Assembly: GCA_963575745.1 (NCBI GenBank)
Contig: CAUYUJ010020557.1
Span: 1 to 64,000 of the forward strand
DNA: 64,000 nt
Direction of reading: 5' to 3'
DNA from: Prorocentrum cordatum
Lineage: Eukaryota; Sar; Dinophyceae; Prorocentrales; Prorocentraceae
Shown: positions 51,310-63,033 of the stretch, piece by piece
Position numbering within the stretch: position 1 is the first letter of the stretch
Layout of the letters: the number at the start of each line of letters is the position of its first letter
Made by a program: the position numbers and the translations under genes
The notes under the pieces: generated by a model
Databases searched by the model: none
Seen by the model: only the letters and a program-made list of their open reading frames with translations
What the model was told of the DNA's origin: nothing

Positions 51310-52330
51310 CCTCGGGGAGTCCAAGATGGCCCCCAATATGGTTCAAGAGAGCGCAAACTGGGTCCCCGGACGTTCCAAAAGGTCCCAAGACTCCTCCAAG
51401 ACGGGTCCATATGGGCGAGCGGCCTCCCCAGGACGCTCCCAAGAAACCAACATCAGACCAACACCGAAGGGACGTCAATGATCTTAGCCCTCTCGCTTCC
51501 GAGGGCTCTCCGAGGCATGAAGACGGCTCCAAGAGGGCCCCAAGATGGCCCCAAGAGGGGCCAAGATGGCCCCAAGACGGATCCAAGAGCGCTCGAGGAG
51601 GGCAACAAGCGACCTTGGGGGCTGCAGAATGGCGACGCTCATTGAGTACACCCCCTCTTTGACGAGCGAAAACGCTGTAACACACACGCACACGCACACA
51701 AGTTTTGAAAGATTTGGCGTTCCGGGGGGCAGCTTTGGGAGACCTTTGCCCCAAGAGGGCTCGGAGAGGACTCCAGATGCTTTAAGATGGCCTCCAAGAT
51801 GGCGCAGGATGGTCCAAGCTGGCTCAAGATGGCATCCAAGAGGCCCCACAATGGCTCCAAGTGGCCGCGGAGACTCTCGAGGATGCCCGCAAGCGGTCCC
51901 AATCAGCCCCGAACCCAAGCACAATACATGATTGTGGCCTTACTCTCGCCCTTTCGCTTCCGATGGGCTCCCGAGGCCTCAAGATGGCCCCAACAGGGCA
52001 CAAGCGGGCCCCGAGAGATACCCAAGATGGCCCCAAAACTGCCCCAAGAGCCGGGGGCCCAAATAGCGCTCCGAGAGGGCCCCAAGAGGCGACGTTGGGA
52101 GCTCCGGCGGGGCGAGGCTGTTTGAGGACCCCACCTCAAGATGCTCCCAAGAAGGCCTCCAAGGCCCCCGAGAGGGCCCCAAGAGGGGCCGCAACGCGCC
52201 CAAGCGGCCCCAAGAGGCCCCCGATACGCCCCCAAGTGGCCCCCAAGAAGCCCCAAGAGGCCTCCCAGAGGCACCCAAGACGCCCCAGGAGGCCTCCAAG
52301 AGGCCTCTGGCCCTTCTGCTCGCCATTCCT
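51310..52330. repeat. GGCCCAAGA array, diverged block
   Basis: Two array segments with a diverged punctuating block at 51471-51520 and 51921-51975 (TTAGCCCTCTCGCTTCCGAG and TTACTCTCGCCCTTTCGCTT). Confidence 0.65.
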
Positions 52331-53387
52331 CCTACGCAGCCCATTCCTCATCCCTTCTCTCTCCTCCCTCCTCCCCCTCTTAAGGTATGACGGCTTCCCT
52401 AGCCCTTGATTCCACTACATGCTCCTCCACATCCCTGACCAGGGCATCTCGCCCGGACATCGACTTTGGCTGGGCTGGTGGGGTTACGTGGAGCGTCTAG
52501 AGCAGAGTTGTTGGGCGGTGGTCGTTGGGACCTCCTCGTCTTCGCTAACCTATGCCCATACCCTCCGCTCGAGTCTGTGTTGTTCGGAGCACCGAACAAC
52601 TCAATCAGCAGAAGCCGAGAGACCTTGAGATGGGGATGTGCGAGAACAAACACACGTCCTCCCCGTTGGCGGTATGACACCACACTCGCGACATAATGCA
52701 TACGGTGAACGGACAGATCAAACAAGAACGCACCAATACGTGCGCATCCTGCCGCGATGTTGTGGCAAAGACGGGCAACACATACACACACACACGGGCG
52801 AGCGATGCGGCCGGCATACTTAACGCAATGTATCTCCGGTTGGGTCATTGCTCGGCTGGAGAGAAAGCACACGGACAGATCTTGAGTGTGCACAGCGTCT
52901 CGTTTGCATGAGCTAGAGCGTGTCAGTTGTTGCCTAGCGCGCACTCGGACACACGCGCGCACAAACACTCACACACACAAACACAAGCCCTACACAGACA
53001 CACACGGTCCTGACATGTCGTTCGATGACATGTGAACGAGGGATTGGATAGACGAGAAAGCAAGAATTAGTCGAGGCAAGGGATGGAAGCTCATGGAGCG
53101 TAGAGCTTCACCAACGGAGCCGCCCGTACTCATAAAAGGAGGCATCAGGTTCCCGGTGGCACGACAGGGTCTTACTGATCGCGCCCAAGCAAAACTACGC
53201 ACTGTATTCCTCTGATAGCCACTGTCGGACAAACTCCGCCATGTGCCATCATTCCATGAGCCCACGCAAATGTTGCTCCAGCTCCACCGTCCGATCTCAC
53301 GAGACATCACACTCCAGCTCCCGTCCCGTCGACCTGAGATGCTCTCCATGCAGCTTGAACTCACTCTGACTGCCCTATGCTCCCTCG

Positions 53388-53418
<31 letters not shown>

Positions 53419-54910
53419 CTCATCATTGTATCCGCCTCCACCGTCTCTCCCTCTCGTCGTCGTCGTCCCCTCCCATTTTCACTGCTGCCCTCTAGCTCGC
53501 CTGCCCACCCACCCCTCCAGACACCCACCCACTAACACGCCAGGGGACCGACGCGTCCTCCGACGATACATTCCTGCTCCAACTCGCTCCCTCGCCGTTG
53601 CCTCGGGTGTGGTCCCCTGTCGCATCATCCTCCCACTCCCCCTGCTACTGCACCATCTCCTGCCGTTGTTCACACGTGATCGGACGTTCCCATGCTGATC
53701 AGAGGAACATGACATCGGAAAGCGCGCTAGGAATGTTCTACAAAATGCGGATGGACTGCGCAACCGCGCCTGCCATGTTGGCGGCGCGGCAATCGCGAAT
53801 GCGGAGGGGATGCGGAGGCGCGGACGGCTGAGTAACACGGGTTCGAGCTGTGCGCAGAAATGTCAGATCGACAACGTCAACAAACCATCAAATGAACCGA
53901 TACCTAACCGAGACACTCAAATTGCCTTGCATGTCTGCGAGATGCTCTCGGCCAAGCTCGAAACCGCACCGTGCCGAATCAGAACATGAATTGCACGTTC
54001 ATCATGTGCGCGCGTGGTCACGCAACCCGCAATCTTTCCTAGGACCACAGTCTTGTCTATAACAATACCTCTGCGATATGCCTGAGAGTTGGAGCCTTCC
54101 GAGAAAGAGAAGTGGGGTGTCCAACGGCGCAGGGCTACGTAGGATAGGACAACGATAGTAACCTCCACGATCCCACTGACACGGCGACGGGACTGTCCAT
54201 GATCCTCCTCCTCCTCCTCCCCTCCTTCCTGCTCATCAACTTCCTCTCCCTCCTGCTCATCCGCCACCTCCTCTCAGGCCTCCTCAGCCAATGTACAACA
54301 CCCCCCTTATGATCTGATGATTGCGCAAAAAACAATGGAGTCATTTCGCGGATCAAGGCCCTCTACGACACCCCACGGATAAAAAAATCAGCGTTATGAG
54401 AAAGAGATAGATGGTTAAGAGGGGAAGGATGTTGGATATGGCGCGTGCGTAGCTGGCTTCCACCCCCCCTCCCCTCCACCTCCCCTCTTTCAGAGCTTTC
54501 GTAGCCAGATGGGTGCCCTGCCCCCCCATCCCACCCCTCCCTTCTGTTCCCTCATCCCGCTGAGGAGGGGACTGGTTCGAGAGGAAAAACATCGGCATAG
54601 GATCGGCCATACATCGCCGTTGGATCGGCGATCTGCCCCCGATGGCGAATCCGAACGCTCCTGGGCCGGGGTGGGCCATCGGGCCCCTGCAGGCGACCAG
54701 TGGGCGGTTGGGGGTCGATGTATCCCCCCGCTGCCTATCCAGGCCCGATCGTTGCCCCTGATCATCCCCCCCATAAAACGAAGATAGGACAATAATGGCA
54801 TCGGGGAGGGATAATCGAGATTCTCTGAGATCCGGCGGCTCTGGAGGATGTATCGGGCGCCGCGGCCTTCTCAGAGCATTCGGGAACGCTCTGAGAGCGT
54901 TCCGGAACGC
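52331..54910. other. Unassigned stretch
   Basis: Simple repeats only: (CT)n at 53389-53420, (CCT)n at 54208-54225. No gene or RNA can be supported. Confidence 0.4.
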
Positions 54911-55137
54911 TCTGGGATGGGGTCGAGGGATTGCACCGAATCGGCGATGCATTGGCGATGCATCGGCGATGCATTGGCGATGCATCGGCGATGCATCGTC
55001 GACGTCGGCGATGCATCGGCCACGTGGTCGTCAGCAAATCTGGCACCACACCGAGCCGCACCACTGACGCATCGCCGATGCATCGGCGATGCGACGAAAT
55101 CCTCCGACCCCACTACTCCGATCCCATCTGGGAGGCC
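54911..55137 (+). mobile_element. Family E TIR element, copy 3
   Basis: The left end GCTCTGGGATGGGGTCGAGG and the right end (…AATCCTCCGACCCCA…GATCCCATCTGGGAGG) are inverted repeats. The interior has at least five GCATCGGCGAT units, then a 45-bp spacer, then the units in palindromic arrangement (GCATCGCCGATGCATCGGCG). Confidence 0.75.
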
Positions 55138-57666
55138 CAGAGGGACGGAGTGATGCTCCTCCTTGCGGCGTGGCGCAGGCAGCCCCTGCGCCCCGGCGGA
55201 GAAAGAGAGAGAGAGAGAGAGGCAGGGGCTCCCAACTTCACGCTTCGCGCTGCGCGAAGCGCGAAGTGCGAATAACTTCGCGCTCTCTCGCGCCGCCTCC
55301 CAGGGGAGAAGAGGAGGATGAGGAGGAATCGGAGCCGAACGGCGAAGCGCGAAGACCTTCGCGCCCTGGAGGGCACCCTTGGAGAGAGAAAGGGAGCGCG
55401 CGGGCCGAGAGGCGCGAGAGCGCCGCGGTGCGCCGGAGGAGGTGTGGGGGGGGGGGGGGCGCGCAGGGGGGGCAGAGGGAGGGGGGAGGGCCGGAGGCCG
55501 GAAGGATGAGGCTACAGGGAGGGGGAGGGCCAGGCATAGGGAGGGGGAGGGGAGGGGGGGGGAGGGAGAGACGAGGGGAGGGGAGGGGGGGGAGGGGAGG
55601 GGGGAGGGAGGGGGGAGGGGGGGAGGGCCAGGTATAGGGAGGGCGAGGGGAGGGGGGGAGGGGGGAGGGAGAGGACGGAAACGGGGCAGCATGAATGGGA
55701 GGCGGGGAGGGCGGAGGGCAAGAGGGAGGAGGGGGAGGAGGGAGGGCCCCTGGACCCCCCAGGAGGCTACCAAAAGTAGCACCCAGGCCCAGATGCCCAA
55801 ACTCCAGTCGAGGCTTTCGGCAGTCCAGGTGGGTTTGTAGATCTGGAGTGCTGTGTTCTGGCACTCGGGAAGGCCAATGGGGGAGGGGAGGACGCAAGGC
55901 GCCGTGCGGGGGGTGGATGGAGGAGGGGGCACAGGGAAGAGGCGGGGAGCGGTGGGGGAGGGAGGGAGGGCGGAGGGATGGGGAAGGGGGGCGAGGAGAA
56001 GAAAGGGAGGAGCGGGGGGGATGGGCCATGGCGCCTGGGACGGACATGAGCCAAGGTGCACAAAGGCCAGGTCCAGAGCGGAGTTCGGACTCCTCCTCCT
56101 CCTGCTCGTCGTCGTCCTCCTCGGCGTCGTCATCGTCATCGTCGTTCCCCTCCTCCTCCTCCTTCTCCTCCTCCTGCTCCTCCTCCTCCTCCTCCTCCTC
56201 GTCGCCCTCACCCTCTTCATCCGTCTCATCCCCTCTCCTCCTGCCCCTTCTTCCTCCGCCGCCCTCATTACCCTCTTCCCTCCGTGCCCACTTCTTCTTC
56301 TCCTCCTCCTCCTCCTCCTCCTCCTCCTCCTCCTCCTCCTCCCCGTCTGGTCCCCCCATTCCAACGTGTCCTCGCCCATCCCTCTGGTGGCAATCACCAC
56401 TCAACCAATACGAGAAAGACTGAAACAGAGATCGGATTGAACCGACCGAACAAGTCAAAGGTGCACAGTAGACAGCGGAGGGGGGGAGGGGCGCACTAAG
56501 CAGAACTGCTCACCGACGACAGGGCCATTGCCCTCAATGCAAGCTAGGCTCGGACACTACGCGCCTCAGCTGGCATCCCCTGCGCGCCCCACCACTTCCC
56601 TTTCGTTCTGAGCACGATGCCTTCGAACGTCTTGGCAGGGCCAGCTCTCTCCACTGCCCCCTCTCCTCCTCCAGACGTGAGGATCCCGACTCCCACATCG
56701 ACTCCGACCTCCCTCGCCGCAACTCCCACCACAACGAGCGAACACCTGGGAAATGGAGTGTACTCCCCTGCGCGACTGAGCTAGCGCAGGAGGTTAGCAG
56801 ATCCGAAACAAAGAGACTTCGTAGAAACGGTACTTGCGCTCGGGCACTGCTGGGTCATAATGCGATGTCATGGGGCCCACCTCGCCTTGGTTCCTACGGG
56901 AGTGTTGGAACTCTTCATATGTTTTCGTTGCGTCTTTTCTGGCATGAACACCACTGCCAAAATATCCTCATCGAAACGCGCAATCGTGCAAACAAATACG
57001 GTAGAGGGAAACAACTACTGAACACTCCTCCTCCCCCCAAACTCAATGTTGGCACGCGCGGGGGAGACTGCGGTCGACGTGCATCTCATCAGACCCACCG
57101 CCAACTTTGAACATTGGGGGGAGGCGGATGAGTTGGGGGAGGCGTTGACGGATGAATGTGGCATGTGTTCGCTAATTTGTTCCGAGGCCTGTACCATAGT
57201 ACAGAATACAACACACTACCATGAGCCTGCCGCTGGTAACGCCGTGCGCCAATGGCCACCCTGAAACGCGCACTGCATGCGCAACATGTAGAAATCAACG
57301 CAGCCATATTTCGGCCGGGAGGATCATATCTTGTGTCAGAGCGGGGGGCGCATGCAGGGCGCTTTGGTGGCTACCCTCCTCCTCCTCCTCCTCCTCCTCC
57401 TTTTCATTTTCCTCTCCCTCCTCCTCCTGCTCCTCTTCTGTCTTCTCTTCTCATCCGCCCTCTCTTCCTCATCTTTACCTTCCTACTCCTAATCACCGAT
57501 CATCACCGGTCATGCTCCTGCCCCTCCGCCCTCCTCCTCCCCTTGCTCGCCCTCGCCGCCCTGCCCCTCCTTCCCTCCTCCCCCTTCCCCTCCCTCGCCA
57601 TCGCCGCCCTCGCCCTCCTCCCCCCCCTCCCGGCCCTATTCGCCTTCTCATCCACCGTCTCTAGTT
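55138..57666. other. G-rich and CCT-rich noncoding stretch
   Basis: GGGGAGGG-type G-rich sequence covers about 55440-55740 (strong G-quadruplex potential), (CCT)n about 56090-56345 and 57375-57430. GAAGCGCGAAG inverted words lie near 55240-55300. No gene seen. Confidence 0.6.
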
Positions 57667-57822
57667 GAGCAGGGACCGACCGTCCTGGCATTGCGGCATT
57701 CCAGCAAGCCTACCACGAATTGTTCCTAAATCCCAAACGTAGTCGAAGAGCCAAAACTATGTTTCTAGAACATAAGCCCGATATGTCAACAACACAGCCT
57801 CAGCCAGAAATGAGATAAGAAC
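57667..57822 (+). repeat. Family J repeat, copy 1
   Basis: TGAGCAGGGACCGACCGTC, CCTACCACGAATTGTTCCTA and CAGCCAGAAATGA align with 61747-61903. Confidence 0.6.
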
Positions 57823-58433
57823 ATGTTGTGCAGACCACTCACACAACGTTCCAAGAATCCGCAGGCCCCCTTGCGGGGCCATCAGGATGCGAGGATTCGG
57901 CTTGCTCCTCCCTGCGCGAGTTCCAGTTCCCAGTTTCCAATGTTACAGTGTTGCTTTCTGCTTCTCGCTGTAAACTGTTACTGCCCGCGCGGGGGGGAGC
58001 GCCGAAAAGGGTCCTCTTTCCCATCCTCCTTCTCTCCCGTCGGGGGAGAGAGAAAGAGAGAGAGAGAGAGAGCACTCTTCCTCGTTCGGGGGACGGGTTC
58101 GCAGCTGCAGGGAATTCCACCCACGTCCTCATTACGTCAAAGGGGGGCCCTCTTCTTTTGTCCCTTCCCCGGCGGCGGGGGGGGGTCCCGGGGGGAGGGG
58201 AGGGGGGTCAGATTCGCGTCGCCTCTGGGGGTCCTCCTCTCCCACGCGGGTCCTTCTCCAACGAGCCGGTGCTCTTCGGGTCCTCCTCCCCAGGTGGGGA
58301 GGAGTCCCAGGGCGGGGGGGGGGGAGTCAGATACGCATCCGTCCGTGGGGGTCCTCCCCCCCCTCCCTTCCCCTCTCCCACGCCGGTCCTCCTCCGGTCC
58401 TCCTCCCCAAGAGGGGGGGGGGTCCCTGGGGGA
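57823..58433. repeat. Unassigned, then a tandem duplication
   Basis: From about 58170 two imperfect units of about 130 bp share GGGGGTCCTCCTCTCCCACG, GGTCCTCCTCCCCA and a G-run. No credible gene. Confidence 0.5.
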
Positions 58434-58950
58434 CGTTCGCGCCCCCGAAGCCACGATCCCTCGAAAATCGCGCCACGTTCGCGCCCCTGAGGCAACGATC
58501 TCCTACAAGAGGCCCCAAGAGGCGCCCAAGAGGCCTCCAAAAGATACCCCACGAGGCCCCAAGAGGTCCATAAGGCGCCCAAACCGCCTCCAATACGTGA
58601 GATTCGTGCTCCCGACGCAATCGTCCCTCGCAATCAACGTTCGCGTCCCCGAAGCCACGATCCCCCATAACATATACCATGTTCACGCTTCTGAAGCCAC
58701 GATCTCCCATAAATTAGCAACATTCTCGCCTCTGGGGCAACGATCCTCCGTAAGTTACACCACAGTCGCGGCCCTGAGGCTCCGATCCCTAATGAATTGA
58801 GCAACATTCGCGCCCCCGAGGCTATGATCTCCAGTAAATTACACCACGTTCGCGACCCCGAGGCCACGATCCTATGTAAATTACTCCAAATTCGCGCCCC
58901 CGAAGCCACGACCCCTCGAACATCGCGCCACATTCGCGCCCCAAGAGGGG
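58434..58950. repeat. 42-bp satellite
   Basis: About ten units with consensus start TTCGCGCCCCCGAAGCCACG followed by ATC(C/T)CCCATAAATTACACCA. The unit length is 40-45 bp; two units before and eight after a short GGCCCAAGA patch (58505-58590). Minus-strand frames read as a 14-residue repeat (IVASGARMWCNLR type). Confidence 0.8.
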
Positions 58951-60465
58951 CCCAAAACGCGCCCAAGATGCCTCCAAGAAGCCCAAAAGATACCCCGAGG
59001 TCCCAAGAGGCCCACAAGATGCCCCCAAACAGCCTCCAAGATGCCCCCGAGAGGCTCCCCACGACACCCCAACACATATACAAAAGGCCTCAGACCCACA
59101 ACCTAGGCACGGTGGCGGGATGGGCCGAAGGCCACTCGGATCCGCCGCCCCCTGTTGTTTCATCACAGGGGTGCCAAGCGTGCTGAACCCTTTCGGGTTT
59201 GGTTGTAGTTCTTTTCCACAGGAACTCCCCCTGGGGCTTCGGCCCGTCCCGCCGGGGTCCGGGGAGCTCCTCCAGGGGTCCGAAGATGCCAGAATCATTA
59301 ATTTTCTATATTTTTTGGAGGATGTTGGCATTTGCCTCTTCTCGGTATTCCGACAGCTTCAGGCGGCCAAAGAGGCCCCCAAGATCGCCCCAAGATCGCC
59401 CACGAGGCCTCCAAGATGGCCCCATGACGGCCCAAGAGGCCCCCAAGACGGCCCCAAGGGGGCCCAAAGATGCCCCCAAGACGGCCAAGATGACTTCCAA
59501 GACGGCTCAGATGGCCCCAAGATGCCTCCAAGACGGCCCAAGATGCCCCCAAGACTGCCTAAGATGGCCTCAAGATGGCCCACGACGGCCCAAGATGCCC
59601 CCGAGAGGCCTCCAAGACGACCCAAGAGGCCTCCAAGAGGTCCTCCAGGAGGGCCCGAAGAGGCCAAATTCAGTGGTGTCCCTTTGGTGTTTGAAGGATT
59701 TTAGCATTTGCTTCTTTTCGGGATTCCGACGGGCCCAAAACGGCCCAAGAGGCCCCCAAGATCGCCCACGAGGCCTCCAAGATGGCCCCATGACGGCCCA
59801 AGAGGCCCCCAAGACGGCCCCAAGAGGGCCCAAGAGGCCTCTCAGACGGCCAAAATGGCCTCCAAGACGGCTCATTTGGCTCCAAGATGCCTCCAAGACG
59901 GCCCAAGATGCACCCAAGACGGCCTCAGATGGCCTCAAGATGGCCCACGACGGCCCAAGAGGCCCCCGAGAGGCCTCCAAGACGGCCCAAAAAGGCGTCC
60001 AGGAGGTCTTCCAGGAGGGCACGAAGAGGCCAAAATCATAGATTTTCCTTTGGTGTTTGAAAGATTGTGGCTTTGCTTCTTCTCTACATTCCGACGGCTC
60101 AAGACGGCGCACGAGGCCCCCAAGATCGCCCAAGAGGCCTCCAAGATGGCCCCATGACGGCCCAAGAGGCCCCCAAGACGGCCCCAAGAGAGCCCAACAT
60201 CGCCCCAAGAGGCCTCTAAGACGCCCAAGATGGCCTCTAAAACCCCTGATATGCCTCAAGAGGGCCCCAAGACGACCCAGACAGGCCCCCAAGAAGGCTT
60301 CCGACGGCGTCAGACAAGCCAGGAACGCCCTCCGACGGTCAAAGAGGCCCCCAAGAAGCCCCCAAAGGCCCCCGAACCCCCCCCCAGAGGCCCCAGCAAG
60401 CTCCCAGGAGGCCCCAAGAGTGCCGCAAGAGTGCCCCAAGAGGCCTCCTCCTCTACCTCCTCCTC
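58951..60465. repeat. GGCCCAAGA array with 370-bp higher-order units
   Basis: After a partly unique stretch (59075-59285), three AT-rich blocks at 59289, 59663 and 60033 are spaced 374 and 370 bp apart, each followed by about 300 bp of 9-12 bp units. This is the most regular of the arrays. Confidence 0.8.
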
Positions 60466-60880
60466 TTTTTTTCCTCATCCTCCCCCTCCTCTCCTCTTCT
60501 TGCTCCCCCATGCCTTCCCCGAAGTCTATCCAAACCGACTCGGGGAACAACTGGCCCGATAGCTTGGCCAAGCTCTGGCCCAGCTGTCGGCCACAGAGGC
60601 GCTTTCACAGGGGCAGGGGGCGGCGGTGACTCGCCGTAAGCGTCTTCGATGAAACCAACGTTTCGATATGCGCAGATGACCCCGATCCGCCCCAACATGC
60701 TGTTCCCAGATGCGCCAAGGCAGCGCCGAGACGCACCGACGCGACTCTGCTACATCCCATTCTGGGAAAGAGGGGGCGGGCGGCAGCGGGCGGCCGTGGG
60801 CGAAGCCCCTACGGATGTTGCTTGCTTGGTGTGCCGGCAGGCCAACCAGGACGCGTCGTCACTGCTCGATCCAAGCACCT
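60466..60880. other. Nothing recognised
   Basis: GC-rich; no gene or repeat boundary supported. Confidence 0.4.
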
Positions 60881-61124
60881 CGGGGATCTTCTGACCCGGG
60901 TCAATCCAGACCCGGGTCAGCAGGAAACCAAAAACTGCAATGCAGGAAAAAAAAACTGCACCGCAGGTCTTCGCAGACCCGGGTCAGCCAATACGCGCGG
61001 CCGCCTCGCGGCCACGAGCGGCTCCCTGACCCGGGTCAGCCAGAGGGGGTCTTCGCAGGATCCTGCAGGATCTGGCGCCCTGGCTGACCCCCGTTTGCAC
61101 TGACCCCCGTCTCGAGGCTCCCGA
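60881..61124 (+). repeat. Family B repeat, copy 3
   Basis: CGGGGATCTTCTGACCCGGG to CTCGAGGCTCCCGA with all modules of copy 2, including four GACCCGGGTC palindromes and GCGGCCGCCTCGCGGCC. Confidence 0.8.
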
Positions 61125-61365
61125 GCACCCGCATCTCACCAACCGCCGGGGGAGCCCCAGCCCCCGCCGCGAGGATGCCATCTGCGCGCGCTCAGCAAGC
61201 GGCCATCGCACGACCGGGACCCGATGCTGGATTTAGAAGCCTCGGCGCGGCGGGGGGGAGAGGGGGGCGGCGCGGCAAGCGCGCGGAGGGCCACCTTGCA
61301 GAACCTCCCGACACCCACCCTCCCTCCCATTTTGCAGGGTCGGGCCGTGTCGACCCCGGCCACGG

Positions 61366-61442
61366 GGATCGTTCAACCTTGGACGATCGGCCATTTCCGA
61401 AACGACGAGTCGTTCAACATCGACTCATTCTGGGTCGCCAGC
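61366..61442 (+). repeat. Family I repeat, copy 3
   Basis: GATCGTTCAACCTTGGACGA, CGGCCATTTCCGAAACGA and CATTCTGGGTCGCC match the other two copies. Confidence 0.65.
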
Positions 61443-61746
61443 GGCGCTCAACTTGGAACGCCAGCGGCAAGGTCGCCGGCGGTCGATACGACGCGGACCC
61501 GATTACCGTCCCCCCCCGCCTCCCACCCCCCAAAAGAAATAAGATGGAACTCCTCCCCCTCGCCTCCCCAGAAAAAAAAAAGCCCACAAAAGACGTACGT
61601 GCCTAACCGCGCGCGCAAATACGGCCCCCCCCCCGTCCGCGAGACCGGCCTCGTGCTGCGCACCTTCGCAGACTGCGCGCCTTGGAAACCCGCGCGGATT
61701 CGTGTGCGTGCGCGTCTTGCTCTCGCTCAAGAGCAAGTGAGGACTT

Positions 61747-61903
61747 GAGCAGGGACCGACCGTCCGGGCATTCCTATAGTCTTACCACGAAATGTTCGTA
61801 GAACCCAAAAATGATCTGATAACAAAAAACAGTGCTCTTAAACCCGAGGTGTGAAAACAAAACAATCTCAACCAGAAATGTTCGAAGAACATTTCGTGGA
61901 AGC
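61747..61903 (+). repeat. Family J repeat, copy 2
   Basis: TTGAGCAGGGACCGACCGTC at the left. CCACGAAATGTTCGTAGAAC (near 61790) and GTTCGAAGAACATTTCGTGG (right end) form an inverted pair. Confidence 0.65.
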
Positions 61904-62204
61904 CGCAAAAAGGTTCTCAGAGCATTGCTTGGTAGGGCCATAGGCGAGCCAGGACGCTTCGCCACTGCTTGAAGGACGGCGCGAGGCCCAGAGCGTGTGC
62001 GCTTCTTGGGGTCTGGTCGGGCGAAAGGGGGGAATAGCAAAGGGGGGGGTGAGAATCAGCTCACGTAGCTGATTTTCCCGGCGCCTCCCGGCGCCGGGAG
62101 GCGCCCACGTGTCGAGGAGTGGGCCCCTGGGTGGGGCCGCAACCAGCTGCATGCAGCAGATTTCGTACCCCCCCCTTTCCCAATCCCCCCTTTCGTCCGG
62201 CCCG

Positions 62205-62582
62205 GAGGAGGAGGAGGAGGAGGCGGAGGACGAGCAGGAGGAGGTGGTGAAGGAGGAGGAGGAGGAGGAGGGAGGAGGGAGGAGGGGAGGGGAGGCAGGA
62301 GGGAGGAGGGAGGAGGCGGAGGATGAGGCAGGAGGGAGGAGGGAGGAGGGAGAAGGAGGAGGAGGAGAAGGAGGAGGAGGAGGAGGAGGAGGAGTAGGAG
62401 GAGAAGGAGGAGGAGGAGGAGGGAAGGGGAGGAGGAGAGGAGAGGAGAAGGAGGAGAGGAGGAGGAGGAGGAGGAGGAGGAGGAGGAGGAGGAGGGAGGA
62501 GGAGGAGGAGGAGGGAGGAGGAGGAGGGAGGAGGGAGGAGGGAGGAGGGAGGAGGAGGAGGAGGAGGAGGAGGAGGAGGGAG
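62205..62582. repeat. GGA microsatellite
   Basis: About 370 bp of (GGA)n with GGAGGGAGGA variants. Confidence 0.95.
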
Positions 62583-62761
62583 GAAGGGGGCACGCGCCCG
62601 GCCCCGGCCGTGCGCGGCGCCGCCGCGAAACGCGCGGGCCTCGGGCGGGCGGCCGGGCGCCGGAGAGCCGCCGAAGAGCGCAGGCCTCGCGGGCGCGGCG
62701 CGGGCCTCGGGCGCCTGGCTGCGGGGAGCGCGCCCGCCCCGCGGCCGCGGGGAGCTCCGCG
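62583..62761. other. Very GC-rich, nothing recognised
   Basis: CGCGGGC-type self-complementary sequence without a feature I can name. Confidence 0.4.
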
Positions 62762-63009
62762 GGGCTGCGGCCCGGGAGCGCCCCGCGCGCCCGCGGGCGC
62801 ACTTTTTTTACCAGCCTCGAACGTATCCCTATCCCTAAGGTTGACACGCCAAAAGGCGATGACAATCTTAGGGATTCGCCCTCAAAAATTAAGGGGATCC
62901 CTAAGATTGGCATCGTGATGAGGAGGTGCCCAGCATAGGGATAGGGATATGTTCCAGGCTGGTAACCGCAGGGCTGCGGCCCGGGAGCGCCCCGCGCGCC
63001 CGCGGGCGC
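62762..63009 (+). mobile_element. Family G TIR element, copy 2, in a 39-bp direct repeat
   Basis: The element proper (62808-62966) has ends TTACCAGCCTCGAACGTATC and (reverse-complemented) GTTACCAGCCTGGAACATAT. It lies between perfect 39-bp direct repeats (62762-62800 and 62971-63009, GGGCTGCGGCCCGGGAGCGC…), followed on both sides by a degenerate continuation (CACTTTTTTTAC, CGCTGTTTTTGAC). Confidence 0.8.
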
Positions 63010-63033
63010 GCTGTTTTTGACCGTGCGAACAGC

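Noticed and set aside
59199-60571. Long frames (280-333 codons) in the GGCCCAAGA arrays
   Set aside because: The 9-12 bp units lack stops on both strands; peptides are repetitive (GPSWGPLG, AQEAPKTA) and change frame between units.
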